From the NCBI GenBank assembly GCA_029204225.1, contig CM055094.1, forward strand, positions 19,313,540 to 19,377,539: DNA of 64,000 nt, read 5' to 3'. Origin of the DNA: Diphasiastrum complanatum. Taxonomy: Eukaryota; Streptophyta; Lycopodiopsida; Lycopodiales; Lycopodiaceae. Position numbers and translations under genes: made by a program. The notes under the pieces are model-generated. The model was not told the DNA's origin, did no database searches, and saw nothing but the letters and a program-made list of their open reading frames with translations. Shown one piece after another: positions 33,722 to 44,069 of the stretch. Numbering within the stretch: position 1 is the first letter of the stretch; each line of letters starts with the position of its first letter.

Positions 33722-35220
33722 TACTATGGTATTTAAAGATAAGTTTGACCAGATAGTCTCTATTTATGGGGAGACTAATGTACTCCCGTCATCGATGGTT
33801 TGCTCGGCGGAAGTTATGGAACAACTACATGATTCTAAGTATGAGCTTTTTCATCTTGTTTTGACATCTCATATGCATTGTGATGTGAATGATGATGTGA
33901 ATGTGTTAACATGCTTTGACACCAAAAATTAGCATCAAGAACAACTTTTAATGCAAGATTTAAAACAAGATTTCAATGATGTTTTTCCTAAATAGCTAAG
34001 ATTTTCTGAGGTACATACTTCTAATTATATTGCAGTCCGTTGTTAGCACATAATCAAATTTTTCTGAAATGAAAACTTTGAAATGGTTTAGAAAAGAGCA
34101 AGAACATAAAGATAGATTTTCAATTTCAAAATTGCAGAAAACATCAAACAGAAAGTACTATTCACTTTTGATGTTAGGTAAGTATGACCAAGCAAATACA
34201 ATATCATGGAAGGACTTGTGTATATAAGGCCAACGATCTGTAATAAAATACAAGTGTAAAAGTGTCTCACATGAATGGTCTCAAACATTCTATTACAGTA
34301 GCGTAAATGTAAAAATGTCTTTGCCTTGTCCTTATGCGTGCTGAGCTGTAGTCGATCCACCGTATTCCTAGTGAGAGTTCTTCTATGCAGATCCTCAACA
34401 TCCTGCGAGCCAGTGAATCCCTGTAAAAGTTTAGTCTTTTAGCCGGTAAGTCTTCTTTTACACCACTCCCTTGTCCTTTCTTTCCTTTATATCATGTATA
34501 CTTCTTTCTTTTTCCCATATTTTGTCCAGAAACCACCGAACTAGGGTTGTTTAGGTTGAAAGAACCATGTCTTGCATTTGAGTTTTGGAAGAATTTATCT
34601 TGGACAGCGAAAAAATCTGGTCTTTTGAGGAGGCGTTCAATCTCTCTGATGTTTTCAGCATCTCCTAAGTTGGCAAGGAGTTTAGCAGAAGGGTTTGCAG
34701 CAAATCAATCATGTGCTGGCGTAAAAAGAGAAAAGTAGGTGTGACTTGACAACATCTCTGGCGAGCTTGTGTAGCCAAAGAAAAAAGCCATTCATCTGAT
34801 TTTGGAAGAATGCACTAGGGAAGAATTTACTAAGATTGTTCATCATGAAACACGATTACCCAAAAAAAAGAAATGACATGGAGACCCATTTTTTTTTAAT
34901 TTTATAAAAAAAATATCCATATTTAAAATGCTTCAAATAAAGATATTGTAATGTTAAAAAAAATGTTGTATTTTGCAAGAAAATTAATCAACCTACTAAA
35001 ATTTTGTTAATAGATTTTTGTTAATAATTGCAAATTAGCTTATATGAAATAATAATACTATTCAAAATAAAATCATTGGACACAACCATTAGAATAACTA
35101 AAAAAAACCTTTTTGCTTATTAAAACAAAAGTTTTCAATGTTTTTTAAAAATTTTAAAAGTGTTTTAAATTACAATTCTTGTATCAAGGAAAATATTTTT
35201 TAAATTATGACAAAATTTTA
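33722..35220 (+). mobile_element. Block B unit 4: Ty3/gypsy relic
   Basis: Direct repeat of unit 3, 2.71 kb further on; protease tail at 33,726-33,932 with the NDDVN insertion, antisense stretch on minus near 34,730-34,440 reading NPSAKLLANLGDAENIREI. Units 3 and 4 are thus a recent tandem pair. Confidence 0.65.
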
Positions 35221-35884
35221 ATCAGTATTTAAATCTTTACTTATATTTAAACATTAAATGATTGCAAATGAAATTATTTCTACAAACTTCTTATATAAAC
35301 ACAACGAAAAATTAAAATATTAAAAACTTGACAGTTCGTTGCAATTTTTGTTTTGCTAATATTTAAATCATGAAAAAACTGCTAAATCTATATTTTTAAT
35401 ACAAACAAATTTAAAAACATTAAATTAATCAAAAAGATTTCCATACACAATATTTCAAGAAATATAAACGCAATTGTTTCTAAAATAAAAGAGAATTTAT
35501 TACTCCCGGAAATCATCAAGATCATTTACATTTTTTGTTTTTTTGAAGGAGCCATTGCAGTGTCAATTGGCACCTCTTCCCCAATTTCCTTGACAATTGT
35601 AACCAGATTTATCCTGAACTAGGACATCAGCAAACTCCCCTTTATCACCCACTTTTCCACTAGTAGGAGGTTGGGGTTCTTTTTGATAAAAATACAGCAA
35701 AATAAATCCATTTGATTCTAGAAATGATGGAGAAAGCACCTACTTAAAATCCAAACAAGTTCTAGAAGCTAGATTACTAATCAATGTATTGATTCCTAGT
35801 TTATCTTGGCTTGAACTCTATGAATTATCTCCAAAACTTTTCACACATGTGGATGTACGGCTTGCTGCTGCCTGCATCCAATGA
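35221..35884 (+). other. AT-rich spacer with repeat of 32.6 kb
   Basis: A very AT-rich 250-bp part, then the repeat of 32,630-33,010. It ends at CTGCCTGCAT, where the RT relic begins. No gene. Confidence 0.5.
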
Positions 35885-36445
35885 TTTTAAATGGGTTTCG
35901 AAAAATACAGGTTAATATGAATGGAGTACTGTAGACCGCAAGAATACCTTATGCATTTGGAATTTCTATTTGATAGACAATTGCATTATCAGACTTGGGG
36001 ATCATACTTGGCGATAGGTTGGGGGAATACCAATGGGTTTTTCATATTCACCAATGTCTTGTAATTGGTACCGTTCTTTTTTTAAATTGCAGTTTATTAA
36101 AAGGCTTGCAAGATTAGGGAAAATTAAATTTATAAAAAATATTCGTTCAGGTACATTGACGATATATGCTTTATCAATAATCATACGGTTGGACATTTCC
36201 CAGACAAGACTCAACCAAGAACACCTGACAATCCTTTTTGGATCTATCCCCTGGAATACCTTGAGATAGACGGAAACGACAACACATGTAATTTGGTGAA
36301 CTTTCCGAATATTACAATTACCTTTAACCCAATTACCGGTTGTACACATCTGTCCAAATATGATAAAAGGGGAGACCTTCCTTTTCTCTTTTTGCAATAT
36401 ATACACCTTGCCTCATATAGACCCGTGTTTAACTCATATAATAGA
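35885..36445 (+). pseudogene. Penelope-type reverse transcriptase fragment, copy 2 (broken)
   Basis: In one frame: NDFKWVSKNTG, stop, LCIWNFYLIDNCIIRLGDH, TAG, VGGIPMGFSYSPMSCNWY, IKRLARLGKIKF. A short loss relative to copy 1 (NDFKYSFRYIDD) shifts frame here, so the YIDD box is damaged (RSGTLTIYA in this frame). It recovers at PSPWNT/YLEIDGNDN and reads ITITFNPITGCTHLSKYDKRGD. The order LIDN, VGIPMG, YIDD and YDKR is that of RTs of the Penelope group. This copy has lost the catalytic box intact in copy 1 (11,500-12,400 minus). Confidence 0.7.
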
Positions 36446-36957
36446 TGTGTGGTAACTTGGGGTAGCTTGATATGTATCTAGGCAACTAATAAAACAACAA
36501 CACACCTCTGGATGGCTTCACAAGCTTCTCTAACTCATTCTTATGATACTATCATTATGTCTAACTTTCCAGATACTAGATGCAAGAGTATTTGACAGAT
36601 TCCTAATTCTTTACTCTCCAAGTGTTGTTTGTAGCTCATCGTAGATGCTTTGAGAATAATATTACTAGTTATATTAATTGGGGGGGGGGGGGGGGATTTT
36701 GGATTTTTTGCTCTTGAATAGGGATTTTGGAAGTTCCTTTATTGCATTCAGGTTTGCCATTACTTTTTCCCTATTCACTTTTTTGGGTTAAGGCAATTGA
36801 AAGCCTTAAAAAAAAAAGCAATTTTTGTTGAGTACTTTGTAGACCTAGCAACCGTATCCTTTTAGAGGTGTATGCTATTTTTTTCCATTTGAAAATGGCT
36901 TCTAATAATCACTTAAGGGTCACTTGATTGTGAATTGGCACACTGGCAATTCATAGT
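36446..36957 (+). other. Spacer with poly-G tract
   Basis: F-distal flank sequence to 36,679, sixteen G at 36,680-36,695, then sequence shared with the region before the gypsy protease at 11,160-11,320. No gene. Confidence 0.55.
36680..36695 (+). repeat. Poly-G tract
   Basis: 16 G after ATATTAATT. The same context gives C9 at 11,257 (minus sense), C8 at 23,060 and C11 near 47,947; non-homogeneous lengths across copies. Confidence 0.9.
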
Positions 36958-37215
36958 ATGGATTGTCAGCCGATTACCAAAAGGAGTGCAAATGGAATGT
37001 CCTCCATATTGAAAGATGCTATCCGACTTGTTAAAGCCTACGATAGCACCGTGATTGCCTCACAGAAGAGTATGCACAGCCAATCAGCCCAAAAGCCTAA
37101 GAATGAAAAGCCAAAAAATAATAAGATAAAAAATCTATTTTTTGATGAATTAGAAGCTACTGCTTGCCAACAAACTTGGGCATCATGCCAAACAGAGATC
37201 CGAGAGGGAAAATAA
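36958..37215 (+). pseudogene. Ty3/gypsy polyprotein segment before protease, unassigned
   Basis: 85 codons starting MDCQPITKRSANGMSS, with a Lys/Asn-rich stretch and LFFDELEATACQQTW, stop at 37,213. It overlaps a frame (from about 37,205) that runs into the protease, so it may be the linker between gag and protease of the gypsy element. It is absent from the inverted copy near 11.1 kb. Not recognisable by itself. Confidence 0.35.
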
Positions 37216-37851
37216 ATCATCAAGTTTCATGGCGATGGATTTACCGACAGGTAAATTGAATGTTGATTTGTTAAATGGTTGTGAATATACTTCTAACTTC
37301 AGTACACTTTCATTCAAGTCTAATCAATGGTTTCAAGTTAAAGGCAATATTCTAGGGAAAGACATAAGTATAATGGTTGATTTTGGAGGTACTCACAACT
37401 TTTTGAATGTGCGGCCTGTATAGAAGCTTCGAGTGCCCACCATGGCCAATGATCAACATTATCTGGTCCTCTAGCCTCAGGGTCAGACACAGAAGTTTGG
37501 GATGTGAAAGTCCCTACTTTGGAGGTTCGGATGCAAGATCATGTTGAGCGGCTCGACTTCCATGTTATGAATCTTGATAGAACTTATGTAATCCTAGGAT
37601 ATGAATGGTTTTTTGATAAATCAGATTCGTTGAAAATAGATTTTTAAAACCATACTATTGTATTTAAAGATAAGTTTGACCAGATAGTCTCTATTTATGG
37701 GGAGACTAATGTACTCCCATCACCGATGGTTTCCTTTGCGGAAGTTATGGAAAAACTACATAATTCTAAGTATGAGCTTTTTTATCTTGTTTTGAAATCT
37801 CGTATGCATTGTGATGTGAATGTGTTAACATGCTTTAACACCAAAAATTAG
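37205..37851 (+). pseudogene. Ty3/gypsy aspartic protease, copy 2 (broken)
   Basis: MDLPTGKLNVDLLNGC leads to VKGNILGKDISIMVDFGG and THNFLNVRPV with a stop at 37,421. A second frame reads VWDVKVPTLEVRMQDHVER, RTYVILGYEWFFDKSDS and KIDF followed by TAA, then NHTIVFKDKFDQI to CFNTKN at 37,849. The motif set D-x-G-x-T-H-x-F, ILG-W and DFxNxTIVF is retropepsin of Ty3/gypsy. The catalytic triplet is D-F-G rather than D-S/T-G. This is the best protease copy in the window, still broken by two stops and a frame change. Confidence 0.75.
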
Positions 37852-39130
37852 CATCAAGAACAGCTTTTAATGCAAGATTTAAAACAAGAGTTCAATGATG
37901 TTTTTCCTAAATAGCTAAGATTTTTTGAGGTACATACTTCTAATTATATTGCAGTCCGTTGTTAGAACATAATCAAATTTTTCTGAAATGAAATCTTTGA
38001 AATGTTTTAGGAAAGAACAAGAACATAAAGATAGATTTTCAATTTCAAAATTGCAGAAAACATCAAACAGAAAGTACCATTCACTTTTGATGTTAGGTAA
38101 GTATGACCAAGCAAACACAATATTATGGAAGGACTTGTGTATATAAGGCCAAAGATCTGTAATAAAATACAAGTGTAAAAGTGTCTTACATGAACGGTCT
38201 CAAACATTCTATTATAGTAGCGTAAATGCAAAAATATCTTTGTCTTGTCCTTGCGCGTGCTGAGCTGTAGTCGATCCACCGTATTCCTAGTGAGAGTTCT
38301 TCTATGCAGATCCTCGTCATCCTGCAAGCTAGTTAATACCTGTAAAAGTTCAGTCTTTTAGCCAGTAAGTCTTCTTTTGCACCACTGCCTTGTCCATCCT
38401 TTCCTTTATATCATGTATACTTCTTTCTTTTTCCCATATTTTGTCCAGAAACCACCAAACTAGGGTTGTTTAGGTTGAAAGAACCAGGCCTTTCATTTGA
38501 GTTTTGGAAGAATTTATCTTGGACAATGATAAAACGTGGTCTTTTGAGGAGGCGTTGAATCTCTCTGATGTTTTCATCATCTCCTAAGTTGGCAAGGAGT
38601 TTAGCAGAAGGGTTTGCAGCAAATCAATCATGTGCTGGCGTAAAAAGAGAAAAGTATGTGTGACTTGACAACATCTCTGGCGAGCTTGTGTAGCCAAAGA
38701 AAAAAGCCATTCATCTAATTTTGGAAGGATGGACCAAGGAAGAATTTACTAAGATTGTTCATCATGAAACACGATGATCCCAAAAAAAGGAAATGACATG
38801 GAGACCCATTTTTTTTTAATTTTATACAAAAAAATACCCATATTTAAAATGCTTCAAATAAAGATATTGTAATGCTAAAAAAAATGTTGTATTTTGCAAG
38901 AAAATTAATCAACCTACTAAAATTTTGTTAATAGATTTTTATTAATAATTGCACATTAGTTTACATGAAATAATAGTACTATTCAAAATAAAATCATTGG
39001 ACACAACCATTAGAATAACTAAAAAAAAAAATTTGCTTATTAAAACAAAAGTTCTTTAATTTTATTTTAAAAATTTTAGAAGTGTTTTGAATTACAATTC
39101 TTGTATCAAGAAAAATATTTTTTAAATTAT
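37851..39130 (+). mobile_element. Block B unit 5: Ty3/gypsy relic
   Basis: Downstream part of the unit after the protease: QLLMQDLKQEFNDVFPK and a stop, then the antisense ORF part (38,640-38,350, minus) and the AT-rich end (38,780-39,130). Orientation is opposite to units 1 and 2. Confidence 0.65.
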
Positions 39131-39550
39131 GACCTAAGCTGAACCAAAAGGAATCATATGCACATAAATATGCCTCTTCAAATCATTCCTACAAGAACAG
39201 TTGAATCATCATGCAATAATCATCGTTTCCACATCCTATTAGAGCAACATTGCTCCAAAGTTTTCCACAAATTTCTAGTCTCCATACACTGCCGAGCAAT
39301 ACTCTACATACACTGCTCAGAGAGCCTAGCCCCCATGCTCTGCAATCACTGTGGACCGAGTCGAACGTCCATACTCTGCATTCACTGTGGACTGAGCTGA
39401 GCGTCCATATTCTGCATACAAAGTTGACTGAGCCGAGTCCATCCAAAGACGACCGATACGAAGCCCTCCACAGTCGACCGAGCCGAGACTCCACTTGACT
39501 GTTACCAGAGCCGAACCTTCAATAGAGTCATCAGCCGAGTCCAGAACCTG
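39131..39550 (+). repeat. Block C leader, copy 2
   Basis: Same layout as 14,545-15,000, with the ~36-bp degenerate repeats between about 39,340 and 39,440 and TGTTACCAGAGCCGAACC at 39,500. Confidence 0.6.
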
Positions 39551-40721
39551 TCTGCAACAACATCTTCCAGTTCTGATGACCCAACTCAAGACATAATTGA
39601 CATCACCATGGAAAGCCTCGATATCTCTGAGATGAACACTTGGTACCAGTAGGCACACTAGTTCCTGAGCCACATAGAATTCCAACTTCCTCTTTTGATC
39701 AGTGGCTAGCAGAGCCCGTTTCGATTGCATATTGCTTATAACCACACCGACAGATTTTCTAGTTCATGTTACATCCTAACCAAAATTTTGTTTATATTAT
39801 CCCTATTTCTAGAGCTGACCTGAATACATTTGGCTTCCCTAGGGGAGCAAACACTGTCAATAGGACCCTCAAAAAGATTGAATCCACAACATACTTCAAA
39901 TACATAGATCCCTCAGTGGACAAATGGAAAAACAAAGATGGTTACCTTATTGAGGTCATAAATGATAAGCCCTTAGCTGCTCCGTGCGCCTATCTAACGA
40001 AATATACATAGTGCTATAGGTCCAAGATCACGTGTATCCCCATGAAACTATTCCACATGATGGCTGATTCTAAACTACATGATCAGAACCTTTATGACTC
40101 TGCCTACTTTGCTTCCAACTGCCTCCATGACTATATCAAGAACAAGCAAACCTCCAATTATTGGGCTATCTTCTGGTAGATGTCACTTTGTAGCAGTTGA
40201 GCCACTGACCTCGATTTTGAGACCACTTGATGCTAGCAGATAAAAGCTTGGGAGACTCCCTCAGAACCAGCCAAGAATACCAACTCTACTTCCAAGCCTA
40301 TTGCAACAGATTCCACGCAAGCGACTTCTCAAAAGAGAAAGAGTTCTTTCTCTCCACAAGGGCCAACTGTAAAGCACCAAACGGTCGACCTAGTGAAGCT
40401 TACATCGAGAAAGACACCCACGTACTCTATGTCACAGACGAAGGATCGATACAAGCGAAGCGTCATGCTTCATCAGATGAAACAGACTCAAATGATGTGG
40501 AGTTTACATTCAAGGAGTTCCATGGCCCAAAAGGGCTGTCTAAGAAATGCCATGTAAGAGAGAGAAAATTGTCGAATTTTAAAACTCCGACCGAGTTTTT
40601 GGTCTGCCCGCACAACTCCGATGACTTGACCTCACTAGTAACGTATGTAGTTAACTGGAAGTTGGGTAGCCGCAACGCGTGGGGTCCATACTTCAAGATT
40701 CTATTTTCTACCATTAACTAA
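39551..40721 (+). pseudogene. Block C copy 2, ORF-1 (unrecognised, partly open)
   Basis: Start codon lost: ATGTCTGCCAC of other copies is CTGTCTGCAAC here. The piece NQNFVYIIPISRADLNTFG to AYLTKYT (39,766-40,011) ends at the same TAG as copy 1, and the 2-bp loss before the LLGYLL motif is shared as well. The last 164 codons are open (40,227-40,721): ADKSLGDSLRTSQEYQLYF, TDEGSIQAKRHASSDETDS, VEFTFKEFHGPKGLSKKC and PTEFLVCPHNSDDLTSL up to FKILFSTIN. In copy 1 a TAA breaks this part. Family unknown. An acidic stretch (SSDETDSNDVEF) lies before a Cys-containing C-terminal domain. Confidence 0.5.
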
Positions 40722-41195
40722 CATGACTTCTCATGTAAATGTAAATCGTATTGCACATCAAAGTTTTCTTTCCATCTACTAAAGTATTCACATCAAAGGA
40801 AAACAGTCTTATCGATCTGCAAATCATGGCAAGAAACTTTGAATATTTTGGATCACAATGAGCGCCAATGTGAATCTAAATTTTTGAAACTCAGAAAATA
40901 CGGAAGTGTGTTGGATCAAATGAAGCGGCAAGGTTATCTCAAACTTTTGCAATTCAAAAATTTGCAATTTCAACACACATCTATTGAAAAAATATTTTGC
41001 TTATTTTGCTCATAACTGCAAAGCTTTGATTTTCCATATAAAGCAAGAAACATGGAGTGTGATGGATCAAAAAGAGTGCCAAGGTCATTTCCAACTTTTC
41101 CAATTATTTTTTTTTTATAATTAAGATGAGTTTTAATAGCTTACAAGATATATAACAAGTGGGTTTTCTACTAGATTAATCTATCGATTATTAAG
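40722..41195 (+). other. AT-rich spacer between C ORF-1 and ORF-2, copy 2
   Basis: Partner of 16,116-16,588. Near identity outside coding suggests the two copies are recent. No gene. Confidence 0.5.
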
Positions 41196-42791
41196 ATGTC
41201 TAAATATCATCTCCATATTGATCTTCCCACAGAATATGCTCCACTGTCGAGAAAAAATCTGAAAGGTTCCACCTTACCAGCTCACCAAAGGACGAAAGAC
41301 AGGAAATATTGTGATCTATGGGTTGATGGAAGTTTGTATCCAATCGATCCAAGCTCAATGCAACATCCAAATTTTAGATCGGTCACACAACTCATACTGT
41401 TTTTGTGTGAAGGACACGATAGTCTATTGGGTTATTGTGAAAGATTGAAAAGTTATGGCATAAGTTATTCAATGAAAAAATCCACTATTTGGAAAATATG
41501 TTGAATGGTTTGCTTACTGACTACCGAGAAAAAGAAAATTTTTTTTGCAAACAAAAGAAGAAAATAAAATCTTGAAGATAGATAATTATCGTTTGCAAGA
41601 TATTATATTAAACCTCAACCAAGAAACTGACAATATGAAACTAATTGTACAAACATTGTGTACCTCATATTGTCAAATAAATGTAGAAGTAAACACATTT
41701 CGGAAGAAAATACTGAACAATAAGTGAAAAAGAGTTATTTTAAAAAGTAGTGACGAGCTCTCAACAAGTGGGGGTCAACGGAAAAAAGGAATATATGCTT
41801 TCAAGTAGGATCAATGGTTGTGAATTGTTTTTTTCTAAATCTTATTTTTATTTTGCGGAGCAGCTTTAGTCACCAATGAAAATCCGAAAGACAAGGACAT
41901 GATTGGAAAGTCTTTGAGTGCATACTTACAGCCAAGTCAACGACGAGTCTACTTGGAAATCAACGATATTCTCGAATCGTGCCCAAGATTGCAGAGGCCC
42001 TTATGGGCGAAGTCGGCAAGATCATTGACCGAAAATTGATACAAGGAGCATGTGATTATTCTGGTATTAGCAGGGATGCATATGACACAATGTTTAAAAT
42101 TATCAAAGAGGCATTTGGACAAGTACATATAAAACAATTTCCTATTCCCCGGCCCTTTCAAATCAAATTAGAGGGATGTGTTAAACAGGGGTTTGCAAAA
42201 CATCATTGGTATTCCTTACCATATCAATGAAATTTATAACTCAAAACATGGCACTTTGTCATATGATTCTACCAACAATATGTTTGTAGATCTGAATCAT
42301 TTATAGAGATTTATTGTAATGTTTTATGGAATCACAAACGAAATTGAAAGGGTTAGTGTTACACTTATGAATGGAACATTAAGCAATACGATAAACTCGG
42401 AGAGTCTTAATTTCAGTGTGCAGTCCGAAAATAATATTTGGTGGTTGGCAGCTTTCCAGGTTTAAATCTATTCTATTGAGTACTAGCAACTAATTCATCT
42501 CGAGAATTAATGGTTTTGTGTTTTAAGCTAATATTGTTTTGTTATTATAGGTCTGAGTTCAATTCTCTTCAAATAGTTCATGATTTTGTGTTTCAAACAG
42601 GTTTTAAAGAAGATCATGAAATTCTATTTTGGATTTTTAGTAAAACAGAATATCCAGAGATAATTAAGAATCATATGAGCGACACACCACTCAATGTTCC
42701 TAGAATAGGTGATTTTAAGGTGGAATGGTATTTGGTTCACACACCAAGAGCTACAGGGAGTGAAAATCCAAAACTTACAGAAATGTTTTAA
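41196..42791 (+). pseudogene. Block C copy 2, ORF-2 (unrecognised, broken)
   Basis: Same parts as 16,589-18,186: MSKYHLHIDLPTEYAPL, LWVDGSLYPIDPSS, one-base shift into HYLENMLNGLLTDY and coiled coil, GCGGAGCAG intron end, SLSAYLQPSQRRVYLEIND, one-base shift into ALMGEVGKIIDRK. It has an extra 2-bp loss near 42,172 (IKLEGCV instead of IKLARDV), so the third part ends early at 42,228. The last exon (FNSLQIVHDFVFQ to KLTEMF) is intact. The two earlier shifts are identical in both copies. Not recognised. Confidence 0.5.
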
Positions 42792-42867
42792 CTGATCAAA
42801 CAACATTTATTTAGCTAAAACCAATAAAACCCAAGCCGTACACTCGTCGATCCAACAACGGATCAGA
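42792..42867 (+). other. Boundary between block C and H promoter, copy 2
   Basis: Contains AATAAAACCC as in copy 1, then the start of the CACGTG array. Confidence 0.3.
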
Positions 42868-43268
42868 TCTATTGCGCGTAATACAACCGTCCACACGTGT
42901 GAGACCACACGTGCTACAATACACGTCAATTTGCCATTCGGCCGCATGCCCAAACGTGCGAGCTAACACGTGCCAGAACACACGTCACCAAACCATTCGA
43001 CCACATGGCGACATGTGCAAGTTTCACACGTGCGGATACAGAAGTGTGGTCCCACACGTCAGTTACTGATTGGGCCACGTGACCACACGTGCGAGCCGAT
43101 ACGTGTAAGAACACATGTCGCTGATCCATTCGGCCACATGTCCCCACATGGGATCCCACACGTGTTGATCCAGAGGTGCAGTTTCACACATGCGTATACA
43201 AATGTGTGGTTCCACATGTCAGCTATTGATTGGGCCACATGTCGATGGGATTCACACGTGCCAACTTT
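42868..43268 (+). promoter_or_regulatory. CACGTG (G-box) array upstream of the intact H3-like gene
   Basis: About twenty CACGTG-like elements in two imperfect direct repeats, as at 18,262-18,660. Several elements differ between copies (for example ATACGTGTAAG here, ATACGTGCAAG there), yet the core ACGT is usually kept. It lies just upstream of TATATAAG. Binding by bHLH/bZIP factors is a family-based expectation, not shown. Confidence 0.65.
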
Positions 43269-43275
43269 TTTCTCC

Positions 43276-43283
43276 TATATAAG
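43276..43283 (+). promoter_or_regulatory. TATA box of the intact H3-like gene
   Basis: TATATAAG, 335 bp before the ATG at 43,611, same context as copy 1 (CTCC before, TCCATTC after). Confidence 0.6.
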
Positions 43284-43299
43284 TCCATTCCCAAGGATT

Positions 43300-43610
43300 G
43301 TATAGGTTTTCTCGTAATTTGCTGTCGTGTTTGATTGCTTCCATACGACCTACATTCGTGATATCGCCAGCATGCGAGCGACCTCGTCCCCAAGCCTATT
43401 CCTTACACCCTCTCATGTCGTAGCGATATCAGCCTGACTTTCCCAGTATCGCCATCATGCAAGCCCCTGCCTCTCCCCGCCTGTCTCTGCCACTCTCTCG
43501 CGTTGTAGTGATATCACCCTTAGAGTTCTCAGTGTCGCCATTACGCGAGATAATTTAGCTCTCTCTTCTGCTGTATCTCTGTCCTCGCATGGTATAGATA
43601 TCCGGCCTCA
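43300..43610 (+). other. Leader of the intact H3-like gene
   Basis: Probable 5' untranslated region with three GATATC/TATCGCC repeats as in copy 1. A purine/pyrimidine-mixed stretch, no upstream ATG with a long frame in it. Confidence 0.45.
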
Positions 43611-44069
43611 ATGGCTCGGACGAAGCAAACTGCTAGGCTTACCCATTTTGTTCAACCATCCCGTCCCCTGACATTTGAACCCATACGTGTGCAAAGACGC
43701 GGAAGACCTCGCCGTCCATGGTTGAGGGACATTAGGGCCTTACAGAGGTACACCAAACTTGTGATCCTGAAAGCAGCCTTGTACCGGGCTGTGAGGGAGG
43801 TTACACAAGATATGACCACGCATCTGCCCTATGCAGTGAGGTGGAATATCGCTGCATTGGAGGCCCTCCATATTGCATACGAGGACTTCCAGACAAAATT
43901 GTTTGAGGATTCGATGCAGTGTTCCATTTATGGCAAGAGGGTGACACTGATGCCCAAGGACATGCTTCTTGTCATGAGGTTTCGAAACACCTATGATAGC
44001 GGTATGCCACATGGCAAATCATGCAGGCTTGAGGGTTGCCATGTGGCAAGCCATGTAGGCCTACCATAA
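43611..44069 (+). CDS. CENH3-like histone H3 variant, intact frame
   Basis: 152 codons, no intron. Residues 2-9 are ARTKQTAR, the invariant H3 tail start with Lys-4 (K5 when counting Met). The tail then diverges completely: it has no K9/K14/K27-type ARKS motif and is short, ending in RRGRPRRPW. The fold follows: alpha-N/alpha-1 (LRDIRALQRYTKLVILK, YRAVREVTQDM), an extended loop 1 with RW at 77-78, alpha-2 ending LFEDSMQCSI (97-106), and KRVTLMPKDM (109-118). Trp in a lengthened loop 1, DSMxC and RVTLMxKD are CENH3 traits, while the tail start is H3-like. Residues after about 128 come from satellite E. The start is chosen for ARTKQTAR. Its promoter array and TATA box are upstream. The lack of introns may mean a retrocopy. 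Histone H3-like origin is firm; a centromeric role is inference. Confidence 0.8.
   Translation: MARTKQTARLTHFVQPSRPLTFEPIRVQRRGRPRRPWLRDIRALQRYTKLVILKAALYRAVREVTQDMTTHLPYAVRWNIAALEALHIAYEDFQTKLFEDSMQCSIYGKRVTLMPKDMLLVMRFRNTYDSGMPHGKSCRLEGCHVASHVGLP

Larger units (their letters stand above)
35880..39430 (+). repeat. Inverted repeat arm, right
   Basis: Inverted partner of 8,970-12,060. It carries the same order (RT relic, poly-G tract, gypsy protease, B tail, C leader) read in the opposite direction. The RT relic is cut at its upstream end at about 35,880, where it joins sequence also found near 33,000. Confidence 0.8.
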
